Assembly (NCBI GenBank): GCA_963833745.1
Contig: CAWHZD010000004.1
Span: 124,001 to 188,000 of the forward strand
Reading direction: 5' to 3'
Origin: AP-15 sp963833745
Lineage (GTDB): Bacteria; Pseudomonadota; Alphaproteobacteria; ATCC43930; CGMCC-115725
Length of the DNA: 64,000 nucleotides
A program made the translations under genes and the position numbers. The notes under the pieces are model-generated. The model was given only the letters and a program-made list of their open reading frames with translations. It did not search any database and was not told where the DNA came from. Positions 1 to 8,689 of this stretch are shown one piece after another. Numbering within the stretch: the stretch's first letter is position 1; the number at the start of each line of letters is the position of its first letter.

Positions 1-2378
1 GTTCGGCGAGGTGGCCGGCAATTTCCCGGCTGATCTGCCGGCTAATCTGAATGACGACAGCGCAATGCCCGAACGCTATCGCGATCTCGTCCGGCGGATG
101 CGCACCTTGCATCGTCGCGAGGCCGACGAGATCGCGCGGCGCTTTCCGCAGGTATTGCGACGGGTCGGCGGCTACAACATCGACAGTATCGACGATGGCG
201 GCCACAACATGGCGCGCCTCTTGGTCGGCTCCGAGGGCACCCTCGCGTTTTTCAACGAGATCGAGCTCGAATTGCAGCCGATCCCGGCGCATCGGGTGCT
301 CGGCATCTGCCATTTCCCGAGCTTTTACAGAGCGATGGAGTCGACGCGAAAGATCGTCGAGCTCGGCCCGAGCGCCGTCGAGCTGATCGATCGCACGATG
401 ATCGACCTGGCCCGCGACATTCCAATGTTTCGCGCCGTGGTCGAGCGCTTTGTAAAGGGCGAGCCGGCAGCGTTGCTGCTGACCGAGTTCGCCGGCGAAG
501 ACCCGGCGGAAAACCTGCGGCGGCTGCGGGCGCTGCACGAGCTGATGGGCGATCTCGGCTTCCCCGGCGCGGTCGTGGATGCGATCGACCCGGCCTTTCA
601 GGCGGCGATCCTGGACGTGCGCGCACAGGGCCTCAACATCATGATGTCGATGAAGGGCGACGGCAAACCGGTCTCCTTTCTCGAAGACTGCGCGGTGCGG
701 CTCGAAGATCTCGCCGGCTACACCGACCGCCTGACCCGCATTTTCGAGAAGCACGGCACCTACGGCACCTGGTATGCGCACGCCTCGGTAGGCTGCCTGC
801 ACGTCCGCCCGGTGCTCAACCTGAAGCAAGAGCTCGACGTCAAGAAGATGCGGGCGATCGCCGAGGAAGCCTTTGCGATGGTTCGCGAATACAAAGGCTC
901 GCATTCGGGCGAGCACGGCGACGGGCTGGTGCGCTCCGAATTTCACGAGGCGATGTTTGGCGGCCGGCTGGTGCGCGCCTTCGAAGAGGTCAAGGACGCC
1001 TTCGACCCGCAGGGCCTGTTCAATCCCGGCAAGATTGTCCGGCCGCCTAAAATGGACGACCGCAGCCTGTTTCGCTACAACCCGGACTACCGGCCGTTGC
1101 CGATCGCCAATGCCCTCGACTGGTCGGAATGGGGCGGTTTCGCGGCGGCGACGGAGATGTGCAACAACAACGGCGCCTGCCGCGCCCGCGACCCCGGCGT
1201 CATGTGCCCGTCGTTTCGCGCCACCGGCGACGAGCGGCACCTGACCCGCGGCCGCGCCAACACGCTGCGGCTGGCGCTGTCGGGCCAGCTCGGACCCGAG
1301 GCGCTGGTCTCGACCGACATGCGCGAGACCATGGATCTGTGCATCTCGTGCAAGGGCTGCAAGCGCGAATGCCCGACTGGTGTCGACATGGCGCGGATGA
1401 AGATCGAGTTCCTCCATCATCACCGGCGCCGGCACGGCCTCTCACGGCGCGACCGGCTGATCGCCTACTTGCCGCGCTACGCCCCCTATGCCGCGCGGAT
1501 CGCGCCGCTGCTCAATTTGCGCAACCGGGTCTCATTCGCGGCAGAGCTCGGCGAGCGATGGTTCGGGCTCAGCGCCAAGCGCAAACTGCCGCAGTGGTCC
1601 GCGCGGCCCTATCGCGGCGCCGCCGCGGGAAGCGGACGCGAAGCCGTGCTGCTGGTCGACACCTTCAACCGCTGGTTCGAGCCGGAAAACGCCCGCGCGG
1701 CCGAACGCGTGCTGACCCGCGCCGGCTTTCGGGTCGTCAGCCCCGATCCGGCGCGCGGCCGGCCGTTGTGCTGCGGCCGGACCTTTCTCGCAGCGGGTCT
1801 CGTCGACGAGGCGCGCGCCGAGGCGCGGCGCACGGTCGAGGCATTGGCGCCCTACGTCCGAGCCGGGACGCCGATCATCGGTCTCGAACCCTCGTGCCTG
1901 CTGACGTTGCGCGACGAGTTTCCGGCGATCCTGCCGAATGCCGAGACCAAGGCGCTCGCCGCCCACGCTCAGCTGTTCGAGGAATTCGTCGACAGCGAGC
2001 TTGCTGCGGGCCGGTTCGAGCTGTCGTTACGGTCGATGCCGGGCGGCAACGTATTGCTGCACGGCCATTGCCACCAGAAGGCTTTTGCGACGGTCGGCGC
2101 CGCGGCCAAGGCATTGCAGCTGATTCCGGACCTCACGGTCGAGACTTTCGAACTCGACCTGCTGTGGCATGGCCGGCGCCTTCGGTTACGAGGCGGAGCA
2201 TTACGACATGTCGCTAAAGATCGGCGAGCTCGGCGTCCTTCCCAAAATGCGCGCAGCCTCCCCCGGGACGGTCCTCGCCGCCTGCGGCACCAGCTGCCGT
2301 CATCAGATCGCCGACCTTACCGGCCGCCAAGCCCAGCACATCGTCTGCATTCTCGACGAAGCGTCTGCCGGAGCCTGA
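1..2378 (+). pseudogene. FAD-binding / 4Fe-4S oxidase (glycolate or D-lactate dehydrogenase-like), 5' partial and frameshifted
   Basis: The reading frame is open from the window edge, so the N-terminal FAD-binding half lies partly outside. What remains shows the C-terminal half of a FAD-linked oxidase domain (GSEGTLAFF, GEHGDGLVRSEF), then a ferredoxin-like part with CNNNGACR and CISCKGCKRECPTG, then a CCG-type domain. This is the architecture of large single-chain glycolate/D-lactate dehydrogenases that oxidise 2-hydroxyacids and pass electrons to the respiratory chain. The frame breaks near 2144-2148: the expected CCGMAGAFGYEAEHYD and the rest of the C-terminus appear in the next frame, ending at TGA 2376-2378. 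One extra T in the ttt at 2146 would explain this. Read straight on, the original frame gives a meaningless tail to 2383. Sequencing error or real inactivation cannot be told apart here. Confidence 0.85.
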
Positions 2379-2379
2379 A

Positions 2380-2506
2380 ATGAGAAAACTCGAGATCGTA
2401 TTCGATCCGCTGCCGGACTATGTTTGCCGCGCTCGAAGACTATCCGCCGGCGCATACGAAGTTTTATCTTCGCAAGCAGTTCGCGGCGAAACTAATTTCC
2501 GGGTAA
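2380..2506 (+). other. possible tiny coding remnant in two frames
   Basis: Immediately after the oxidase, an ATG at 2380 opens MRKLEIVFDPLPDY, and the next frame from ATG 2420 continues as MFAALEDYPPAHTKFYLRKQ and ends at TAA 2504. Joined, they would give a protein of about 42 residues. The composition looks protein-like, but the reading needs a frame change and I recognise no family. It may be a decayed small gene or chance. Confidence 0.2.
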
Positions 2507-2513
2507 ATGATCA

Positions 2514-3113
2514 ATGCCGCCGATGGTGACCCTCCCTGATCGGGCGAGAGCACTTCTCGACTTATGGTTTGGGCTGCCCGATGATCCGGGCCGCGAACAG
2601 CATCGCGAGATCTGGTTCAAGGCCACCGACGAATTCGACGCCGCGCTGCGCCGCGAGTTTCTCGCCGATTACGAAGCGGCGGCGGCCGGAGCGCGGAGCT
2701 ACTGGGAAGCCTCGGCGCAAGCTGCGCTTGCCCTAGTGCTGCTGCTCGACCAGGTGCCGCGCAACGTCTTTCGCGGGACCCCCCGCGCCTATGAGACTGA
2801 CGCGGCGGCGCGAGACGTGGCTGACCGAGCGCTCGAAAACGGGTTCGACCAGAGCGTCCCGCCGGCCTGGCGGCTGTTCTTCTACATGCCGTTTCACCAC
2901 AGCGAGAACATCGCCGACCAGCGGCGCTCCGTGGCACTTTCCGAGGCGTTGCCGCGAAACCCCGACCGCGGTGGTTCGTTGCGCCGGTATGGGCACCCCT
3001 ATATCGAGGTCATCGAGCGCTTCGGACGCTTTCCGCACCGGAACGAAATCCTTGGTCGGCAATCGACCCCGGAAGAGGTCGCGTTTCTAGCGAAACCGAA
3101 GCCCTCGTCTTGA
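2514..3113 (+). CDS. DUF924 family protein
   Basis: A 199-residue protein matching the whole length of the DUF924 family: LDLWFG near the N-terminus, LLDQVPRNVFRGTPRAY in the middle, FFYMPFHHSEN and finally IEVIERFGRFPHRNEILGR. The family is a small alpha-helical cytoplasmic protein found widely in Proteobacteria with no firmly established biochemical role. The ATG at 2514 starts just before the conserved LPDRARALLDLWFG block. A second, frameshifted copy of the same family lies at 4919-5550, with one gene between them. The 263 bases downstream hold no gene that I can see. Confidence 0.9.
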   Translation: MPPMVTLPDRARALLDLWFGLPDDPGREQHREIWFKATDEFDAALRREFLADYEAAAAGARSYWEASAQAALALVLLLDQVPRNVFRGTPRAYETDAAARDVADRALENGFDQSVPPAWRLFFYMPFHHSENIADQRRSVALSEALPRNPDRGGSLRRYGHPYIEVIERFGRFPHRNEILGRQSTPEEVAFLAKPKPSS

Positions 3114-3376
3114 GGCATTCTCGGCGCACGATGCCGATGAGCCGTCCGGGACCAGCGATGATTGCGACCGTATTGCCGAGGTCTGCGTGATGTCGGATCA
3201 GCATATTTCCCCGTGTCGGCAACGAAATCGACGGCGGTGTCGCTGTCGCCGTGACGTGCTGCGGCCTGTCGCCGCCGGCCGCCTCGACGCTGCGTTGATT
3301 TGACGGTGGGCCGCGATCGATACTGACTCGGCAGCGGACATCGTCGTCCAGCAACCGCGAACCGGAGTAGCCGTGA

Positions 3377-4831
3377 ATGTCGGTTGGTTCGATCCTCGTC
3401 TACGTGACCAGCGACGTCGATAACGCTCTTGGCGAGAACGTCCTCAAGCTCCCGCTGTTGTTGGCCCTCAGCGCTGGCTTTCCGGCGGCGAAGATTGCGT
3501 GGGTTCCGGGCACGAGCGGAGAGTTTCATCTGCAAAATGAACTTGCGCCGTTGGTCGACGGGCGGATAGCCGAGTTCATCACCGACCTCGATATTCCGGT
3601 TGATCCTCGCTCGGCACTTCTCGCCAGGCGTCCAATCCTCAAGCGTCGTTTCGACCTGATAATCGATACGCAACGCTACCTCGGCCGCACCTTGTTCCTG
3701 CGGCGCATCCCCCATGACCGCTTTATCAGTGGGACTTGGAAATATCTCTTTTCCAATGCCCGCCCGCCGCGCGGATTGCCGCTGCGCCCGCCGCGCTTGA
3801 CGGACAAGCTGGTGGGGTTGGCGGCAGCGGCGGCGGGGCACGAGATCCCGGTGCCCAACCCGATCCCGCTGCAGCCCGCGCTGCGCGCTCGTGCGGCGGA
3901 ACTGTTGCCTGGCGGCCAGACTTATGTCGCGTTGGCGCCCGGCGCGGGGGTAAAGCACACGGGAAAATGCTGGCCGCTCAATTCCTTTGTTGCCCTTGCC
4001 CGGCAACAGGTGAAGCGCGGACGCATCCCCGTCTTTTTTTTAGGCCCAGCCGAACGCGATTGGTGTGCGCCGTTGCACCAGGCCGTGCCCGAGGCGCTGT
4101 TCCCGGAGCAGCAAGGCGACAAAACCATCCCGGCAGAAATCCGCGGCCCAAGCCTTGTCGCGGCACTCGCCGAGCGCGTATCCGCAGCAGTGGCGAACTG
4201 CTCCGGCACCGGCCATCTTCTCGCTGTCGGCGGAGCCCCGATGGTTTCACTCTACGGACCGACCCGCCCGGAGAAGTACGCGCCGTTTTCTCGGGCGTTG
4301 ATATGCATCAAGGCTCAGGATTTCGGTTCTGAACGCCTCGAGGCCATCCCGGTCGATGTCGTTGCTTCGGCGCTGGAACGGCAGGTGCCGATCGGACCCG
4401 CAGCCCGGGAAATCCTTGTGCCGCAGCCCAAAACAGGGTCTATCCCGATACTCGCGCCGATTTCGGTCGGCGAGCTTCTCGACAAGATCACCATCCTTGA
4501 AATCAAGGCCGAGCGGATCACCGACCCTGCACGACATGCAAATGTGATGCGCGAGCTTGATTGGCTGAACGCAGCGCGCACACGGGATGTTGCGCCGATG
4601 CCGGAGCTGGAGTCGCTGTCCCAGGAACTGGGAGCGGTCAATCGGCACCTGTGGGACATAGAGGACCGCCTTCGCCAGTCTGAGCGCGATGAACGGTTTG
4701 ATCCGGTTTTCATTGAATTGGCGCGCAGCGTGTACCGTTACAATGATCGACGGGCGGCCCTCAAACGACAGATCAACCAATTGACGGGCTCCGAGATCAT
4801 CGAGGAGAAGTCATATCTTGGGCTGCGGTGA
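3377..4831 (+). CDS. glycosyltransferase family 9-like protein fused to DUF6165
   Basis: A 484-residue protein in two parts. Residues 1 to about 340 look like a GT9 / ADP-heptose:LPS heptosyltransferase fold: ENVLKLPLLLALSAGFP at the start, VALAPGAGVKHTGKCWP in the middle, and CSGTGHLLAVGGAPMVSLYG, the usual nucleotide-sugar binding region of this family. After a linker rich in Pro and Ile comes ILAPISVGELLDKITILEIK and a helical stretch to the end, which matches DUF6165, usually a separate protein of about 130 residues next to glycosyltransferases. It probably acts in surface polysaccharide or LPS assembly on the inner face of the membrane; the acceptor is unknown. Its last codons (LGLR, stop 4829-4831) are the first copy of the 22-bp tandem repeat that follows. 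Confidence 0.8.
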   Translation: MSVGSILVYVTSDVDNALGENVLKLPLLLALSAGFPAAKIAWVPGTSGEFHLQNELAPLVDGRIAEFITDLDIPVDPRSALLARRPILKRRFDLIIDTQRYLGRTLFLRRIPHDRFISGTWKYLFSNARPPRGLPLRPPRLTDKLVGLAAAAAGHEIPVPNPIPLQPALRARAAELLPGGQTYVALAPGAGVKHTGKCWPLNSFVALARQQVKRGRIPVFFLGPAERDWCAPLHQAVPEALFPEQQGDKTIPAEIRGPSLVAALAERVSAAVANCSGTGHLLAVGGAPMVSLYGPTRPEKYAPFSRALICIKAQDFGSERLEAIPVDVVASALERQVPIGPAAREILVPQPKTGSIPILAPISVGELLDKITILEIKAERITDPARHANVMRELDWLNAARTRDVAPMPELESLSQELGAVNRHLWDIEDRLRQSERDERFDPVFIELARSVYRYNDRRAALKRQINQLTGSEIIEEKSYLGLR

Positions 4832-4926
4832 TGCCGGTCTTGGGCTGCGGTGATGCCGGTCTTGGGCTGCGGTGATGCCGGTCTTGGGCTGCGGTGATGC
4901 CGGTCTTGGGCTGCGGTGATGCCGGG
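4817..4926 (+). repeat. five-copy 22-bp tandem repeat carrying TGATG stop-start junctions
   Basis: Five head-to-tail copies of a 22-base unit start at 4817, 4839, 4861, 4883 and 4905. The unit begins cttgggctgcgg and contains ggtgatgccgg. Copy 1 contains the stop codon of the glycosyltransferase gene (TGA 4829), and copy 5 supplies the ATG (4919) of the DUF924 gene. Because 22 is not divisible by 3, the frames rotate. ATG 4831 overlaps the first stop and opens 14 codons that end at TGA 4873. ATG 4875 overlaps that stop and opens 14 more codons that end at TGA 4917, which overlaps ATG 4919. A ribosome could therefore restart through two identical 14-residue peptides. Confidence 0.95.
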
Positions 4927-5550
4927 CGCCGAGCTGCCTGAACGCGCAACGGCTCTGCTCGACTTCTGGTTTGGGCCGCCCGACAATCCCGAGCGGCTGC
5001 ATCATCGCCGGATCTGGTTTCGCAGCACACCCGAATTCGACGATGCGACACGCCACGGCTTCACGGAGGATCACGCAATGGCGGTCGCGGGCGCGCTGCG
5101 CGACTGGGAGGCGGACGCCGAGAGCGCCTTGACGTTGGTGATGCTGCTCGACCGGGTGCCGCGCAATATCTTTCGCAGCACGCCGCGCGCTTTTGCCAGC
5201 GATCCTCCGGCTCTGGCGGCAGCTAATCGGGCGCTGGCCCGCGGTTTTGACCTCGCCGTGCCGGCCGCCTGGGGGTGTTTTTTTATCTGCCGTTCGAGCA
5301 CAGCGAGCGGCTCGCCGATCAGCAGCGCGCGATCGCGCTGCTCGAGGCATTGCCCGCGGTGCAGGGCCGCCCTGGCGACGGGGGCATGTCGCGCCTGCAT
5401 CTCGAAATCATTAAGCGTTTCGGTCGCTTTCCGCATCGCAACCCGATCCTCGGCCGAGGATCGACCGCAGAGGAGCTCGCTTTCCTCGAAGAGTGCGAGC
5501 GCCGCTTTGGACAACCATTCCAAGACGCCGGGTCAGCCGGCAACGCGTGA
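4919..5550 (+). pseudogene. second DUF924 family gene, frameshifted at a T7 run
   Basis: A paralogue of the gene at 2514. The first frame gives ALLDFWFGPPDNPERLHHR and LLDRVPRNIFRSTPRAF; after about 5275 the conserved remainder FFYLPFEHSERLADQQR and IIKRFGRFPHRNPILGRG lies in the -1 frame and ends at TGA 5548-5550. Alignment to the first copy (cctggcggctgttcttc against cctgggggtgttttttt) suggests one lost base. The site is also a T TTT TTT heptamer at 5278-5284 in the phase needed for -1 slippage, so slippage could restore a full protein of about 210 residues. Its start codon lies in the last tandem repeat copy, so it may be translationally coupled to the gene upstream. Confidence 0.8.
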
Positions 5551-5601
5551 ACGCAAACCAAGCCACCTCCGCGGGGAAACCGGATTTACAGGAGAAAGAC
5601 C

Positions 5602-7527
5602 ATGGCCATCACCAAGCTTAGCGTCGCTGCGGTCGAGCGTTTTGCCGACGGTCGCGACTTCGGCGATGCCGGACCCTATGTGCGCATCCATGGCGTTGCC
5701 AACGGCGAACTCGACCCAGCCGGCCCGGAGAACGCGGTTATCGTCGATCTCGACAAGGCAGCGCGAAATGCGCGCGGCATGGTCGAATACCAGTCCGATT
5801 TCTTTATTCTGCGGCCGGCCGATCCGCGCCGGGGCAGCGGCGTCCTCGTTTACGACGTGACCAACCGCGGCCGGAAAGTCATTCTGGGCCGGCTCGACGA
5901 AGCCGCCGGCGACGCCGACACCAACAATCCTAAAACGGCTCGAGATGTCGGGCTGGCCTTCACCCTCGGGCGCGGTTACAGCCTCGTCTGGTCGGGCTGG
6001 GATTCGGGAGCGCCGCGCGCCAACAACGGCATGACGGCGCGCCTGCCGGCGGCGCTCGAAAACGGCAAGCCGATGGTGCGGCGCATCCGTGACGAGTTCC
6101 ATATCGGCACCCGTGCGCCCGGAAAGGGCGACGTTGTGCGGTTGAGTTATCCTGCCGTCTCGACCGATCCGCGCAAGGCACTGCTGAGCTTTCGCAACCG
6201 CGAGGGCGACATCCGCACCGCAATCCCCGCCGACGATTGGGAATTCGTCGACGAACGGACGATCCGGCTGTTGCCGGCCGGCGCTTTGTTCGCGCCTTAT
6301 AAAATTTATGAAATCTGGTACGAGGCGACCGGGTCGAATGTGATCGGCACCGGTTTTGCCGCGACCCGCGACTTGGTCTCGTTCCTGCGCTACGAAGCGG
6401 CCGCCCCCGACGGTTCGCGCAACCCGCTGATCGCTGAAGGCGATGGGACCAGCCACACCGGGATCAACCATACGCTCGCCTTTGGCGTCTCTCAGAGCGG
6501 CCGTTTTCTACGGCATTTCCTGGAACTCGGGATGAACGACGACGGGCGCGGCCGAAGGGTTTTCGACGGGGTGCTGAGTCATGTCGCCGGGGCCGGCAAG
6601 GTCTTTGCCAACCACAGCTTTGCCATGCCGGGCCGCACCGCGACGCAGCACGAGGACCGGCTTTACCCCGAAAATTGGTTTGCGTTTGGCAATGCGGTGA
6701 CGACCGATCCGTTTTCGGGCCGGCGCGGCGCAATCCTCCAGGGCCGACCGACAGATCCTTTGATGATCGAGGTCAACACCGCCACCGAATATTGGCAAAA
6801 GGGCGCCTCGCTGGTTCATACCGATCCGAACGGCCGACAGGATGCCGACCTGCCGCCGAATGCCCGCGTCTTTATGATCGCCGGCACTCAGCATGGCGGC
6901 GGCCCGGGGACCGATCCGAGCCCCGGCCCCTGTGTGAACCCGCGCAACCCGCACAGCGCCAGCCCGGCATTGCGGGCGTTGCTCGTGGCGCTCGAAGAGT
7001 GGGTCGAGGCCGGCACCGCGCCGCCGCGGAGCCGCGTCCCCTCGATCGCCCAAGGCACCGCGGTCGACGCCGACACCATCCAGATGCCGGCGGTAGCGGG
7101 CTTTGCCCACGCCCCCGGCGCCAACCGCATCGCGGCGCCGGTTGATTGGGTCGAACCGCCGGTGCGGCTCGACAATTTTTACGGGACCCGGGTCTGCGCC
7201 GTCGATGCCGACGGCAACGAGGTGGCGGGCATCCGGCTGCCGCCAATTGCGGTGCCGCTCGGCACCTATACCGGGTGGAACGTCTATCGCGCGCAGCCCG
7301 GCGAATTGGCCGACCGCGACGGCTCGCTGATCGCGTTCGCCTGCACCAAGCAAGAGCGCGAAGCCGCCGGTGACCCCCGCCCCTCCCTCGAGGAACGCTA
7401 TGGCACCCGCGACACCTATGTCACAAAGGTCAAGGCGGCCGCCGAGGCTTTGGTCGCCGACCGCCTGCTGCTGGCCTCCGACGCCGCCGCCTACGTCAAA
7501 GCCGCGGAGGAATGCGACCGGTTCTGA
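5602..7527 (+). CDS. alpha/beta hydrolase domain protein (PF20091-type)
   Basis: A 641-residue protein with a good ribosome site (caggagaaagacc) before ATG 5602. The N-terminal part is beta-rich; around residues 295-301 there is GVSQSGR, a probable nucleophile elbow in a family-specific context (FGVSQSGRFLR). FIMPGR-like and HGGGPGTDP segments follow. The whole length resembles the large alpha/beta hydrolase domain proteins often found near sphingolipid, terpenoid or aromatic catabolism genes; the substrate is unknown. I see no clear signal peptide, so it is probably cytoplasmic. The adjacent opposite-strand transporter ends 70 bases away. Confidence 0.8.
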   Translation: MAITKLSVAAVERFADGRDFGDAGPYVRIHGVANGELDPAGPENAVIVDLDKAARNARGMVEYQSDFFILRPADPRRGSGVLVYDVTNRGRKVILGRLDEAAGDADTNNPKTARDVGLAFTLGRGYSLVWSGWDSGAPRANNGMTARLPAALENGKPMVRRIRDEFHIGTRAPGKGDVVRLSYPAVSTDPRKALLSFRNREGDIRTAIPADDWEFVDERTIRLLPAGALFAPYKIYEIWYEATGSNVIGTGFAATRDLVSFLRYEAAAPDGSRNPLIAEGDGTSHTGINHTLAFGVSQSGRFLRHFLELGMNDDGRGRRVFDGVLSHVAGAGKVFANHSFAMPGRTATQHEDRLYPENWFAFGNAVTTDPFSGRRGAILQGRPTDPLMIEVNTATEYWQKGASLVHTDPNGRQDADLPPNARVFMIAGTQHGGGPGTDPSPGPCVNPRNPHSASPALRALLVALEEWVEAGTAPPRSRVPSIAQGTAVDADTIQMPAVAGFAHAPGANRIAAPVDWVEPPVRLDNFYGTRVCAVDADGNEVAGIRLPPIAVPLGTYTGWNVYRAQPGELADRDGSLIAFACTKQEREAAGDPRPSLEERYGTRDTYVTKVKAAAEALVADRLLLASDAAAYVKAAEECDRF

Positions 7528-7597
7528 CCGCGCGCCGCTTCCGGCATGTGTTCAGCCGGCAATGACCGGCACGGCGATTGCCTCAGCAGAGCAGTTG

Positions 7598-8560
7598 TCA
7601 TGCGCCGCTTCCCAGCACTTGCGACACGACCGGCAGTGCGGTCCTGTTGAGCCGCGCGATCAGGGGCTTGGTCAGAGCCGGAGCCGTGTATTTTGCGATC
7701 ATGGCGACGCCGAAGAAAATGTTCGCCACCGGCAGAACATTGCTGCCGAGAACAACCCACGCCAAGGTGATGGTACGGGTTCCGCTGATCAGGCCGGCGG
7801 TCAGCGCCGAATTTCGCGCCGAGCGCCAGAACAGGACCGTTCCAGCGCATTGAAAGCCGAGATTAACGGCGTACGCCAAAGCAAGGAGTTCCAACGTCAC
7901 GATTGGTTTGGCGAGGAAATATGCCTGCACGCCGGCCATCGATCCCATACCGGCCAAGACCAGGGCAAAGACGGCGATCCCCGTCATCGCGTCAGGATTG
8001 TCGCGCACGAACCCCGCAGCGAACTGCTTTACGAGAAGGGCGGCGACAGCGGCGCCTCCGACGATCAGCAGCAGGTGGAAACTCATCGTCGCCGGATTGA
8101 TGGCCAGCTGATAGCCGCCGAGACCCGCCGCGAACAACGGCATGTAAAACGGCGATGCCGCAGTCGCGGCAACCGTCGCGAGGAGCGCCAGCGGCGTGCT
8201 GAGCCCGAGGATCGCCGAAAAGGCGACGCAGGCCGGGCTGGTCGGCACCAGCGACCAGAACAGCAATCCTTCGGCAAGACCCGGACCCGGTTTGAGCAGC
8301 CAGATGATCGCGAACACGACGAGCGGCACCCCAAACGTCGCCCAGAGAACCATTGCGACCGTGATCCGGGTTTGCCTGATTTGATTTCGAAAAGCCGCGC
8401 TGTCGAGCTTTAAAAAAGATCCAACGGTGAAGAGAAAAATCGCGACGACCAAATAAGGTCTGGCGGCATTGGACACGACAGGTATGCAAAAGCCCACGAC
8501 AATGCCGGCGGCAACGACCCACGCACCATTCTTTCCCGCAAATTGCAGAAGATTTTTCAT
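7598..8560 (-). CDS. bile acid:sodium symporter (BASS)-like membrane transporter
   Basis: A 320-residue protein consisting of alternating hydrophobic segments, about eight to ten helices. Proline- and glycine-rich motifs such as LVPTSPACVAFSAILGLSTP and LISGTRTITLAWVVLG are typical of the BASS/arsenical-permease-like fold. Such proteins move organic anions across the inner membrane with sodium or protons; the substrate cannot be inferred. The start is ATG at 8560, and the Shine-Dalgarno sequence upstream is weak. No regulatory gene is adjacent. The convergent neighbour is the large alpha/beta hydrolase. Confidence 0.75.
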   Translation of the reverse strand: MKNLLQFAGKNGAWVVAAGIVVGFCIPVVSNAARPYLVVAIFLFTVGSFLKLDSAAFRNQIRQTRITVAMVLWATFGVPLVVFAIIWLLKPGPGLAEGLLFWSLVPTSPACVAFSAILGLSTPLALLATVAATAASPFYMPLFAAGLGGYQLAINPATMSFHLLLIVGGAAVAALLVKQFAAGFVRDNPDAMTGIAVFALVLAGMGSMAGVQAYFLAKPIVTLELLALAYAVNLGFQCAGTVLFWRSARNSALTAGLISGTRTITLAWVVLGSNVLPVANIFFGVAMIAKYTAPALTKPLIARLNRTALPVVSQVLGSGA

Positions 8561-8689
8561 GATTCGATCCCAAACCCAGCTCGGACGACGACTATCGGCA
8601 GGGTACGCTTGGGTTTTTCGGAAGCAATGTGAGAATGATCACATACCTGCAAATTTTGGATTGCCGACGTCTTTCTGGCGGAACCGAAA

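Noticed and set aside
4817..4926. CRISPR-like array
   Set aside because: The 22-bp units are directly adjacent with no spacers between them, and no cas genes are present.
5275..5550. Independent small gene starting at GTG 5275
   Set aside because: Its sequence is the exact C-terminal half of a DUF924 protein whose N-terminal half ends at the same place, so it is one broken gene.
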